Assembly: GCA_000018565.1 (NCBI GenBank)
Contig: CP000876.1
Coordinates: forward strand, 275,640-339,639
DNA length: 64,000 nucleotides
Reading direction: 5' to 3'
Source: Herpetosiphon aurantiacus DSM 785
GTDB lineage: Bacteria > Chloroflexota > Chloroflexia > Chloroflexales > Herpetosiphonaceae
Part shown: piece after piece, positions 45,078 through 54,000 of the stretch
Layout of the letters: each line of letters starts with the position of its first letter
How positions within the stretch are numbered: the stretch's first letter is position 1
The notes under the pieces: generated by a model
What the model was told of the DNA's origin: nothing
The model's database searches: none
The model's input: the letters and a program-made list of their open reading frames with translations, nothing else
Made by a program: the position numbers and the translations under genes

Positions 45078-45962
45078 ATGGCCGCTCCCCAACGAACCCG
45101 CGAACCATCACCCGCGTGGCAACAGCTCGAAATGAAGTTGACCTGCCCAAAGCAGCATGTCTACGAGTTGATCCGACCCGTTGTCCTGTTTGACCAACCG
45201 GTTGCTGAGCGGGCTGCCGAAACGGCCACGGCAGAACGCACCCTCTATCGCCATGTACAGACTTTTCGTCAGCATGGGCTTGGGGCGACCCAACGCCCAG
45301 CAACGGCTCCGATCCGCGCTGCTGCTCGGCTTCCTGCCGAAGCCATTGCCTATCTGCTGGCCATCAAGGCCGAGTATCCGCCGATGCGCCATTACGAACT
45401 TGCGACCATTTGCCTCGTGCGCTTTGGCCGCCGACCCAGCATCAAAACCGTGAAGCGGGCCTTGGCAACCAATAGCTTGCCCATGCTGACCACCCGTCGC
45501 TTTCCGCCCTATCACACCATTCCCGATATTGTCGAGCGCCGCCGTGCCATTTTGCGGCTTATCACCGAGGGCTGGACGAAGAAAAGCATTGCTGGCTATC
45601 TGGGCATCAGCCGGAAAACCGTCCATGGCGTGCTCAAACGCTGGGATACGGAAGGGCTTGCAGGCCTCAAACGCCGATCATCAGCGCCGCATCGGCATGG
45701 CCGACGACTGGCAAGTATGGTTCAGCACCACGTCCGTCGCCTCCAGCGCAACCCCTTGCTTGGTGCATGGCGACTCCATGCTGCCCTCCGTCGCGAAGGC
45801 ATTCATGTGAGTCCTCGCACCTGTGGCCGCTTGATGGCAATCAATCGGGAGGTGTTTCCTGAATTACGACCGCCCGAGCCGCCCCCGAAAAAAGATCCGC
45901 AACCCATGCCGTTTGCAGCCCAGTATCGTCATCAGTCACCCAGAGGGTACCCGGACGATTGA
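45078..45962 (+). CDS. IS transposase, N-terminal frame (helix-turn-helix part)
   Basis: 294 residues: DNA-binding part with two helix-turn-helix units (ERTLYRHVQTFRQHGL, KKSIAGYLGISRKTVHGVLKRW) and IS481/IS3-like HTH-to-core linker (LLGAWRLHAALRREGIHVSPRTCGRLMAINR). The family-like sequence continues to MPFAAQYRHQ, after which the frame diverges and stops, while the next frame (+1) carries the catalytic core. A one-base indel between about 45936 and 45953, or a +1 recoding, would fuse them into a ~580-residue enzyme. Confidence 0.8.
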   Translation: MAAPQRTREPSPAWQQLEMKLTCPKQHVYELIRPVVLFDQPVAERAAETATAERTLYRHVQTFRQHGLGATQRPATAPIRAAARLPAEAIAYLLAIKAEYPPMRHYELATICLVRFGRRPSIKTVKRALATNSLPMLTTRRFPPYHTIPDIVERRRAILRLITEGWTKKSIAGYLGISRKTVHGVLKRWDTEGLAGLKRRSSAPHRHGRRLASMVQHHVRRLQRNPLLGAWRLHAALRREGIHVSPRTCGRLMAINREVFPELRPPEPPPKKDPQPMPFAAQYRHQSPRGYPDD

Positions 45963-46848
45963 TATCCGGTATTTGGATATGCATCGCCTCGGCGGGGGTA
46001 ATGTGTACTGCATTTCTATTTTAGAAAATGCGAGTCGGGCGATTGTCTCAAGCGCGATTAGTCGCCTGCAAGATACCACGGCAGTCCTGAAAGTTCTGTT
46101 AAGTGCCATTGAAACATGTGGATGTCCTGATGGGATTGTGAGTGACTCGGGGAGCGTGTTTCGGTCACGGCGGCTTGGTCAGATCTGCCATGCTTTGGGG
46201 ATTCAGCGCTTTTTCATTGCGAAGCGCCAACCTTGGCAGTCGTATATTGAAACGGCGTTCAATATTCAACGCCGTATGATGGACGAGGCCGAAGCGGGGT
46301 TTCGTGCCGCACGAACGTGGCAGGAATTATGGATTGCGCATCGGATGTGGATGAAGCACTACAACCAGGAACGCCATTGGGCACACCGCCAGCGGCAAGA
46401 TGGGTGTGATACCCCGCTGAGCGTGCTTGGGGACGTGCATGGACGCATCTTTCCCGAAGCATTGATTCGGCGGATCTTTGAAGCCTTGCGCGTGAATCGT
46501 ATGGTTGATCGGGTGGGCTTTATTCGCTTCCGCCATTGGCGCATCTATAGCGAACTTGGGCTAGCACGGCATGCCATTACGTTGTGGATTGATACCGATC
46601 ATGTGATGGTGACCTACGAAAGCCACGACCTCCGGCGCTACGAAGGGATGATTGCGCGTGATGGAACGATCCGCCACCTCAGCCACGATACCAAATTTGA
46701 CCACCCCTTTGCCAGTCCCCAGCTGATGTTGTGGGATGTGATTGAAGACGACTGGGGAAAAGCCGTTCCTGTTGCCCATGCGGAACGAACGCGCGTCCCG
46801 CGCGGAAAGGCCACACAATTGGCGATGGATCTCGATACGGCGGCTTAA
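45913..46848 (+). CDS. IS transposase, catalytic frame (rve/DDE core)
   Basis: Integrase-core with the DDE residues visible: first Asp in IDIRYLDMHRLGGGNVYCISILEN, second in DGIVSDSGSVF, Glu in QPWQSYIETAFNIQRRM. C-terminal Mu-type beta-barrel (FIRFRHWRIYSELGLARHAITLW). The apparent start overlaps the end of the upstream frame and has no ribosome site, so translation alone is unlikely. Either the element is damaged or uses frameshifting. Confidence 0.8.
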   Translation: MQPSIVISHPEGTRTIDIRYLDMHRLGGGNVYCISILENASRAIVSSAISRLQDTTAVLKVLLSAIETCGCPDGIVSDSGSVFRSRRLGQICHALGIQRFFIAKRQPWQSYIETAFNIQRRMMDEAEAGFRAARTWQELWIAHRMWMKHYNQERHWAHRQRQDGCDTPLSVLGDVHGRIFPEALIRRIFEALRVNRMVDRVGFIRFRHWRIYSELGLARHAITLWIDTDHVMVTYESHDLRRYEGMIARDGTIRHLSHDTKFDHPFASPQLMLWDVIEDDWGKAVPVAHAERTRVPRGKATQLAMDLDTAA

Positions 46849-46858
46849 GGGTCAATAT

Positions 46859-46909
46859 TCTGCCAACACGAGTGATCGGTATGTGTTACCAACCTATTGG
46901 CTTAGTGTG
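46859..46909 (-). repeat. Right inverted repeat of the IS
   Basis: Reverse complement of 44938-44988; the outer 40 bases are identical. It follows the transposase stop by about 10 bases. Confidence 0.9.
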
Positions 46910-46916
46910 ATCTGAC
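46910..46916 (+). repeat. Target-site duplication, right copy
   Basis: ATCTGAC, second copy. It is followed by CCCATTTACG, which continues the tnpA reading frame ([11 protein letters not shown]). Confidence 0.85.
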
Positions 46917-48225
46917 CCCATTTACGCCGCGTGCGGAACCACCCCAGCTGGCGGCGTTGAAGCGCACCATCCTTGATCGATGGTCGGTGATCAGTCTGCT
47001 CGATATGCTGAAAGAAACCGATCTTCGCGTGGGAGTCACGACCGACTTTCACACGAGTACGGCACGGGAACACCTTGATCGTGCCACCCTCCAACGCCGC
47101 CTCTTACTCTGCTGCTATGGCTTGGGAACCAATATTGGCCTCAAACGGGTCTGCGCAGGGTCGCCCGGTGACCAGCATAAAGACCTCGCCTATGTGCGGC
47201 GGCGCTTTTTGCTGCGGGATCAGCTGCGGAATGGCATTGCCAAAGTCGTCAATGCGCTCTTTGACGCGCGGTTACCGCAGATTTGGGGTGAGGGAACCAC
47301 CGCGTGTGCCTCGGACTCCAAACTGTTTGGGGCATGGGATCAAAATCTGATGACCGATTGGCATCCCCGGCATCGCGCCGCTGGGGTCAAAATTTACTGG
47401 CACGTGGATAAAAAAGCCGCCTGCATTTACTCGCAGCTCAAACACCCCTTTGCCTCCGAGGTTGCCGCGATGATGGAAGGTCTGCTCCATCACAATACCA
47501 CCATGACGGTCGAACGCAACTATGTCGATACCCACGGCCAAAGCGAGATCGCCTTTGGCTTTTGTCATGTTTTAGGCTTCACATTAATGCCACGATTCAA
47601 GGCCATCCATCGGCAAAAACTCTATCGTCCTGAGCGCGGCAATCGGACGGCCTACCCCAATCTCCAGCCGGTCTTGCAACGACCGATTAATTGGGAGCGT
47701 ATTCGGCGTGAATACGACCAAATCATCAAATATGCGACGGCCCTCCGCCTGCGAACTGCCGAAACCGATGCGATTCTGCGCCGATTTAGCCGACGCAATT
47801 TTCAGCACCCAACCTTCAAGGCACTCCTTGAATTGGGGCGGGCCATCAAGACCATCTTTCTGTGCCAATACCTGCATTCGGAGGATATGCGTCGGGAGAT
47901 ACACGAGGGCTTACAGGTGGTGGAAAACTGGAATGGCACGAACGACTTCATCTTCTACGGCAAGGGGCGTGCGTTCAATACCAACCAGCGAGCCGATATG
48001 GAGGTGTCCATGTTGTGCCTGCATTTGCTCCAAGTCTCCATGGTGTACATCAATACCTTGCTCATTCAGGAGGTATTGCGGGAGCCAGCGTGGGCGAATC
48101 GGTTAACGCCCGATGATCTGCGGGCACTTACGCCGCTGATCTACAGTCATGTCAATCCCTTTGGTGTGTTTCTGCTCGACCTCTCGCAGCGATTGCCGCT
48201 CAAACCGATGCGATTGGCGGCCTGA
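46917..48225 (+). pseudogene. Tn3-family transposase TnpA, 3' part
   Basis: Continues the interrupted transposase: [24 protein letters not shown], then the DDE_Tnp_Tn3 catalytic domain with [24 protein letters not shown] (Asp), [20 protein letters not shown] (second Asp) and the Glu region near [17 protein letters not shown]. An internal ATG at 46957 could start a fragment but would lack the DNA-binding N-terminus. All catalytic blocks look intact, so the only visible lesion is the IS. Confidence 0.92.
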
Positions 48226-48457
48226 TACCGTGTTTCGTGCGCGGACATTTCATGAACAATGCATGTCCGTGCATGATTATGTTTACTTTGCGGCTGGCCG
48301 CAGGATTGTTGGTCATGGGCCTACTTTTGCGGGTTTTTGGTCGATTTTTGGTGGAGGAATACACGGAGTGATCAGGCTATTCCAGCATCGTGCAAGATAG
48401 TGGAATTAAGGGTAAAAAGAGGCCCGATGCTGGTTCGAGCATCAGGCTGTGGAAAAG
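48226..48457. other. Transposon right end and flank before the CRISPR array
   Basis: Holds the right terminal repeat (48277-48322) and a hairpin around 48424-48447 (CCCGATGCT / AGCATCAGG, one mismatch). No gene. Confidence 0.6.
48277..48322 (-). repeat. Right terminal inverted repeat of the Tn3-family element
   Basis: On this strand begins AGGCCCATGACCAACA and ends AGTAAACATAA; four mismatches to the left end at 37366-37411. It lies 51 bases after the TnpA stop codon, the usual arrangement. Confidence 0.85.
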
Positions 48458-48715
48458 TACGTTATACCCTCGTCGTCGGGCCACCCTATCAAACACCTAA
48501 ACCAATCGGCTGATGACTTCATCCGGATTGAGTTTCAAAACCCTCGTCGTCGGGCCACCCTATCAAACCAAGTGGGTTAAAACATTTCTTGGAGCTATAA
48601 TATTCGTTTCAAAACCCTCGTCGTCGGGCCACCCTATCAAACTCACTGGCAAGCTCGATGGCAAGTACCTGACGGTTTGTTTCAAAACCCTCGTCGTCGG
48701 GCCACCCTATCAAAC
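48458..48715 (-). CRISPR. Short CRISPR array, four repeats and three spacers
   Basis: 37-base repeat (plus strand GTTTCAAAACCC...CCACCCTATCAAAC) at 48458-48494, 48532-48568, 48606-48642 and 48679-48715; spacers of 37, 37 and 36 bases. The first repeat is degenerate in its leftmost ~9 bases, the other three are identical. Read on the minus strand, repeats end TTTTGAAAC and the degenerate repeat is the last one, so the leader is probably on the right (48716 onward). There are no cas genes in the window. Confidence 0.95.
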
Positions 48716-48938
48716 TCCACTGTGTCCACTTTTTGAATGGAATCCGCTCGCTGTGTGCGCTGCACCACCGATTGCTGACCATACCCATCCATTGTGCGAA
48801 CACCCCCTCTGTATTACGTCAAGTTACTACCCGTTCTATTGGTTTCTTGTGTCCAGTCTACCATTACCGTCAAGACCCATAGCAGCCGCAAAGCCGCACG
48901 CTGCGCTGCACCACCCTGCCATTCACCGCAGCATCACG
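48716..48938 (-). promoter_or_regulatory. Probable CRISPR leader region
   Basis: About 220 bases between the last perfect repeat and the lipoprotein gene. Assigned as leader only from repeat orientation; no promoter consensus or strong A/T bias is evident. Confidence 0.35.
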
Positions 48939-49415
48939 CTACTGAATTGTGATTTCATAGTGCGTCTCGCGCCATACCGTCTCACATCCCTGACACGGAT
49001 CGTACCGCAGGAATATCCGCATTGTGGTGCTCCCACGTGCTTGTGGCACGAGGCGAATCGTTGCTGGCGGATCGGCCTGCATGACCCCATCGGATACAAT
49101 CGGGATTCCTTGCGCGGTTGCATCCCACACGAGCGGATCAAATTTCATGTTCCATTCCAACGGAATGTCACGCATTGATGAGGCAAACTGGAGCGTTTGG
49201 GAAATATCCATGGTGAGATAGACGGTTGGTTGCAGCGCCGCAATGGGAAGATCAACAATCAGCGCCGTATCCTGTCGCATTGGCTGATAGGGCGTTAGGG
49301 TTGGACGCGGTTGCGCTGGTGATGGATACACGGGAATGAACGCACCCTGCGAATGGCCACACGCCATAAGACTCCCCATCAGACCCAGTAGCCCCAGCCA
49401 ACGACATTGCTTCAT
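48939..49415 (-). CDS. Lipoprotein, copy 1 of a tandem pair
   Basis: 158 residues. Lipobox LMAC (MKQCRWLGLLGLMGSLMACG) followed by a Pro/Thr-rich linker (SPAQPRPTLTPYQP) and a beta-rich domain (ALIVDLPIAALQPTVYLTMDISQTLQFASS...ATIRLVPQARGSTTMRIFLRYDPCQGCE). Two cysteines (CQGC) may bind metal or form a disulfide. Nearly identical to the next gene upstream in long stretches of DNA. Same operon as the 308-residue TPR-like protein. Function unknown; likely anchored on the outer face of the membrane. Confidence 0.7.
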   Translation of the reverse strand: MKQCRWLGLLGLMGSLMACGHSQGAFIPVYPSPAQPRPTLTPYQPMRQDTALIVDLPIAALQPTVYLTMDISQTLQFASSMRDIPLEWNMKFDPLVWDATAQGIPIVSDGVMQADPPATIRLVPQARGSTTMRIFLRYDPCQGCETVWRETHYEITIQ

Positions 49416-49446
49416 CATCCACCCTGCCATTCACCGCACGATCACG

Positions 49447-49923
49447 CTACTGAATTGTGATTTCATAGCGCGTTTCATCCAGCATCGTATCACACCCCGG
49501 ACACAGCCGATACGACAGATCGATGCGCATCGTGGTGATCCCGTGCGCACGCGGGATCAATCGAATCGTTGCTGGCGGATCGGCCTGCATGACCCCATCG
49601 GATACAATCGGGATTCCTTGCGCGGTCGCATCCCACACGAGCGGATCAAATTTTATCCGCCACTCAAGTGGCCTATCCGTCAATGACGAGGTAAACTGGA
49701 GCGTTTGGGAGCTATCCATCGTGATAAAAACGGTTGAATGAACGGCAGCCATTGGTAAATCAACAATCAGCGCCGTATCCTGCCGTATCGGTTGATAGGG
49801 CGTTAGGGTTGGACGCGGTTGCGCTGGCGATGGATACACGGGAATGAACGCACCCTGCGAACGGCCACACGCTATAAGACTCCCCACGAAGCCCAAGACC
49901 AACATCCAACGCCATCGGTTCAT
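49447..49923 (-). CDS. Lipoprotein, copy 2 of a tandem pair
   Basis: 158 residues, same architecture as copy 1: lipobox LIAC, linker SPAQPRPTLTPYQP, beta domain ending YRLCPGCDTMLDETRYEITIQ (CPGC in place of CQGC). Its ATG overlaps the stop of the upstream TPR-like gene (TGATG), so translation is coupled. Stretches of more than 50 identical bases with copy 1 show a recent duplication or gene conversion. Confidence 0.7.
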   Translation of the reverse strand: MNRWRWMLVLGFVGSLIACGRSQGAFIPVYPSPAQPRPTLTPYQPIRQDTALIVDLPMAAVHSTVFITMDSSQTLQFTSSLTDRPLEWRIKFDPLVWDATAQGIPIVSDGVMQADPPATIRLIPRAHGITTMRIDLSYRLCPGCDTMLDETRYEITIQ

Positions 49924-50849
49924 CATCCACCCTGCCCACTGCGCTCGATGCCGTCGGCAATCAGACGGGCCAGCGGATGATCGGGAGCAAGCGCAATCGT
50001 CTGTGCCCGTTGTTGCGCCTCGCGATACCACGTTGCCGCCGTCGGATAGTCGAGGGCAAACTCAGCCACCAAGGCGCGATGATAAGCCGTCGCCATCCAG
50101 AGTCGTGGCCCATCCGGCTGGGTAAACAGGCCATCCTTATGTGTGTCCACCAGCTGCACGAGGGTCGTCACCGCCTCGGTCGCCTGCGGGAAATCTTCCT
50201 GATGCAAGAGTGCCTGTATCAGCAAATCCCACGTTTTCACGTGCTTGATGCGATCCGCGTCCTCGGGCAGCATCGCCCACAGTGCCAGCGCCGCCCGATA
50301 ATCCCGCTCGGCTTCTTTGAAATCGCCATCGTCCACCCACGCCAAGCCGCGCAAGCCCAAGAGTTCAGCTCGCTGCCGCGCCGTCCAGCCACTCGTGTCC
50401 AGCGCGTCATCCGCCCATGCGAGCGCCTCATCCACCCGCCCATCGGCCAAGGCCATGGCAATCTCGCCCACAGTCGTGTACCAGTCTTCATCCTGCGGGT
50501 TGGTTGGCTGGGATTGCAGCTGGGCCAATACGGCTAACAATTCGGCATTGACCGTCGTCGCTTTGGCGGTGGTTGCTAAAAACGCATCAAGCTGGCGCAG
50601 CGTCGCTCCGGTGGGATGCAGCGCCTGCCAGCGACGGCCTTGTTCGGCATAGATCGTCAGGAAATGGCGTTGTTCTTCATAGATCCCCACCGCACGATCA
50701 ATCGTGGCCGCATCGAGCAGGCCCGGTCGTTGCACCGCGATGCGCATATGCTCCAGCTGCTCCTCGGCCTCAGCCAGCGCGTCATCAGCCATCATCACCA
50801 GTGTTGGCAGCATCGTGAGCGGTTGCCAGTGAATTGGTTCACGTTGCAT
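49923..50849 (-). CDS. TPR-like helical protein, 308 residues
   Basis: Entirely helical, cytoplasmic, no signal peptide. TPR-like pairs are visible: VGEIAMALADGRVDEALAWADDALDTS, AELLGLRGLAWVDDGDFKEAERDYRAALALW, LLIQALLHQEDFPQATEAVTTLVQL, AYHRALVAEFALDYPTAATWYREAQQRAQ. Probably a scaffold. First gene of an operon with two lipoproteins. ATG 50849 has AAGGA eight bases upstream; ATG 50855 is an alternative. Confidence 0.7.
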   Translation of the reverse strand: MQREPIHWQPLTMLPTLVMMADDALAEAEEQLEHMRIAVQRPGLLDAATIDRAVGIYEEQRHFLTIYAEQGRRWQALHPTGATLRQLDAFLATTAKATTVNAELLAVLAQLQSQPTNPQDEDWYTTVGEIAMALADGRVDEALAWADDALDTSGWTARQRAELLGLRGLAWVDDGDFKEAERDYRAALALWAMLPEDADRIKHVKTWDLLIQALLHQEDFPQATEAVTTLVQLVDTHKDGLFTQPDGPRLWMATAYHRALVAEFALDYPTAATWYREAQQRAQTIALAPDHPLARLIADGIERSGQGG

Positions 50850-50973
50850 ACTCATCGTCCTTCCGTTCACCACTGGCTCTATCCTCGCCCATGCGTCACG
50901 ATCGCGTTGATTGGCGGGTGTCCGTCAGCGTTTGCAGCCACTGAGCGCAGCCGCAGAGACCAATCGAGCGTCG

Positions 50974-51030
50974 TTGATCGCCATCGACCACATCGCAGCG
51001 TGACGATCCAGAGCACGGCATCATCGTGAC
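50974..51030 (+). repeat. 57-bp direct repeat, copy 1
   Basis: Matches 54455-54511 at about 49 of 57 positions, including GAGCACGGCATCATCGTGAC. The two copies flank the SNF2 helicase gene in the same orientation. Confidence 0.65.
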
Positions 51031-51082
51031 CGCGAGCCATCCCCGTATTCCCTCATTTCCCTCTGTGCCCATACCCCTCGCC

Positions 51083-54000
51083 TTATGAAAAGAGATCGGC
51101 CACATCATCGCGGGTCAACGCTTTGACAATGCCTTGTTCGCTCGTAATAATGCTATCGGCCAAGGCTCGCTTGCGTTCTTGCAAGTGCACCATCTTCTCT
51201 TCAACACTCTCACGGACAATCAATTTATAGATAAAAACGGGCTTCTCTTGACCAATGCGGTGCGTCCGATCCGTTGCTTGTTGCTCAACCGCAGGATTCC
51301 ACCATGGGTCGATGTGAATCACATAATCGGCAGCCGTCAGATTCAGTCCAACCCCGCCCGCTTTGAGGCTGATCAAAAAGAAGTGGACATGGGGATCGGT
51401 TTGGAAGCGATCCACCACGGCGGCTCGATTCTGGGTTTTCCCATCAAGATAGGTATAGCTTACGTTCTGCTGATCAAGGTGTTCCCGCAGGATCGTCAAC
51501 ATCTGGACAAATTGCGAAAAGATTAAGGCTTTATGCCCTTCAGCCTGCAAAATGGCCAAGGTTTCGAGAAGCTGTTCAAACTTGGCCGAGCGGCCACGAA
51601 ACGTCGATTCAACCAAACGCGGGTGATTACAAATCTGGCGGAGCCGCAATAGCCCCTCTAAAACTTTCATGCGGCTGTCATTCATCCCGTGATCATCAAT
51701 CAACGAAAGCAACTGCGCACGATATTGGTCGCGATAGCGTTGATACAGTTTGTGTTGCGCCGCCTCCATAGCGCAATAGAGGATGCGTTCGTTCCGCGCT
51801 GGGAGATCCGGGGCAACCTGATCTTTGGTGCGCCGCAGGATACATGGATTGACCATACGGCGCAGCAACTGCGCGGCGTGCGCATCACCGTCCCGCTCAA
51901 TGGGTGTGGCAAATTCGGTGCGAAAATGATCGAGGCTTCCCAGCATGCCGGGATTCAAAAAGGCAAACTGTGACCAAAGCTCCATGATCGAGTTTTCGAC
52001 GGGTGTCCCGCTTAAGGTGAGGCGATGCTCTGACCGCAAGGCGCGAACCGCACGCGCTGTTTGGGAAACGGGGTTTTTGATCGTTTGGGCTTCGTCAAGC
52101 ACCACATAGGAAAACTGATACGTAGCAAGCAGGTCATGATCGCGTAACAGCGTCCCATAGGTCGTGAGCACCAGATCAGCATTGGCAAAGGCTGCGGTGG
52201 TGTCAGCCCGACCGTGATCGGTGTGAACCAAGACCCGCAGCTCGGGAGTCCAACGGGCGATTTCCCGTTGCCAGTTAAAAATCAACGACCGTGGCATGAC
52301 AATCAGGCTGCTGGCCGACGTTTGCCCTCGCGATACCAATGACTGAAGGAACACGAGTGTTTGGATAGTTTTCCCTGTTCCCATATCATCGGCCAAACAT
52401 CCCCCAAACCCATACGCATACAGAAAGTGCAGCCAATCGTAGCCCGCTTTTTGATAGGGACGCAACACCGTCTCAAAACCTGCGGGAAGCGCCTGCGCTT
52501 CGATGCCATTGATCGTCTTTAAGCGTTCGCTGCGCTCTTTGAAGCGCTGATCAACCTGATCCGTTTCCTCGAGAACCGCATCCACCACCGTACTATGTGC
52601 TGGCGCGAACCGCAAGGTTTCGGCATGCAGGTCGCCAAACGCAAAGAGATGGCGGTAGCGATCGAGCCATGCCTCAGGAATGGCCCCAAGCGAGCCATCG
52701 GCCAGTTGGACATAGCGTTCGCGTTTGCGAATTGCCCGCCGGAACTCAGCCAGATGCAGCTCCGTTTCGCCAAAACGCACCACCGCCTCCAGATCAAACC
52801 AATCGATACCAGATGACACCCGCAAGCTGATGCTGGGCGTGTGACGGTTTATGCGTGCACCAAGTAATGATTCCTCACCATAAATGCTGAAATTCATGGC
52901 CACTAATGCGGGAACATGGGTGAGCAAAAAGGTCGCGACGGTTGTCCCACTGCGGAGGGTGGCAACCCCGGCTTGTGGCCCACGTTTGAGGCCATGGCGT
53001 AGCAACTCGCCCCACGCGTGCTCCTCGCTGGTTGAGTGGCGTTGGATACGCAGGATAGTTGCGTGGTCGGGGTGATACCGCATGGTTTCTGCGGGAAGCT
53101 GTTGGTCGTATGCCACTTCATGATCGGCATACCCAAAGCGTAATTCGGCAAAAACGGTCGATTCGTGTTCACGAAGATACACCCGTGGCTGGGGATCAGC
53201 TGCAACCAATGCTTGCTGGGGTAAATCGCCGCTCAAAGGGGTATGCTCAGCGAGCGGCATGAGATAGCGTTCGATAAATTCAGGATAATCGGCTGCTGGA
53301 ATATGCAGGTGTTGATAGCGCCCAAACAAGGTGAGGATGTTCCCCGGATCGTCATAGCGCACGAGCATGGTGCGATAGATCGCCCATGGCGGGGCACTGT
53401 GGAGCATGCGCACATCGGCGGTATCAAGGGTAGCACGCGTGTCGCCGACGTGCAGCATGGGCGTGATCGTGATTCCATCGGCAGTGGCAGTGCCATGGAG
53501 GTGGATCTGCGCATGGTCTGAACAAACCTGCACCATGCGACGGAATGGGTTGTAATCATCGCCCATGAAAAGAATGGTATTGGGAAGGAATTGCACCACA
53601 CTATCCAGCACGGTGGAAAGCGGAAAGGCCGCTCCATAGAAAAACTGATGGGAAACCGTGATGATCATGTTTGCCACGACTAATGCTGCTTCTGCGGTGG
53701 AGGGAACGTGTGATGGGTGGAGTGGGGTACGGGGAATTTTGGCTTGGATGAGCACATCCTTTGTCATTAAGTGCCGGTGCAACGCCACCGGATCGTCCAT
53801 CACGGCTTGGGGAATCACGCGCTCAGCAATGGTATAGGGCATGAGCGTCCATGTTGCCCCCCGTTCGAGCAAGCTAAAGACGAGCCGCATCGGGGTGGGG
53901 CGACGGCGCGGCAGCGCTTGGAAGCTGGCAAATACGGATCGCCATGGGTTGAGGGGATGCGCGATAAGGTGATCAGCGAGGGTATGCGCGGCAGCCACCA

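Larger units (their letters stand above)
44938..46909 (+). mobile_element. IS481-like insertion sequence (1972 bp) inside tnpA
   Basis: Bounded by long inverted repeats whose first 40 bases are identical (starting CACACTAAGCCAATAGGTTG), extending to about 51 bp with two mismatches, and by the 7-bp duplication ATCTGAC. It carries one transposase split over two overlapping frames (45078-45962 and 45913-46848). The near-perfect repeats and exact duplication point to a recent insertion. Confidence 0.92.
37366..48322. mobile_element. Tn3-family transposon carrying an Avs-like defence gene
   Basis: 10,957 bp bounded by 46-bp inverted repeats (42/46 identical). Contents from left: Avs-like nuclease-STAND gene, tyrosine recombinase, recombination site, divergent Tn3-type tnpA interrupted by a 1972-bp IS. 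Without the IS it would be about 9.0 kb. The TnpA-plus-tyrosine-recombinase layout resembles the TnpI (Tn4430-like) branch of Tn3 elements. I see no matching 5-bp target duplication: flanks are CATTA on the left and ACTTT on the right. So the element may have recombined or the outer base of the repeat may be misplaced. Confidence 0.85.

Noticed and set aside
37361..48327. Search for a 5-bp target duplication around the Tn3-type ends
   Set aside because: CATTA on the left and ACTTT on the right do not match, nor do the windows shifted by one base. The transposon call rests on the inverted repeats and gene content only.
48513..49178. Open frame of 221 residues across the CRISPR array
   Set aside because: Its sequence is the translated repeat (KTLVVGPPYQ repeated); a chance frame through CRISPR repeats.
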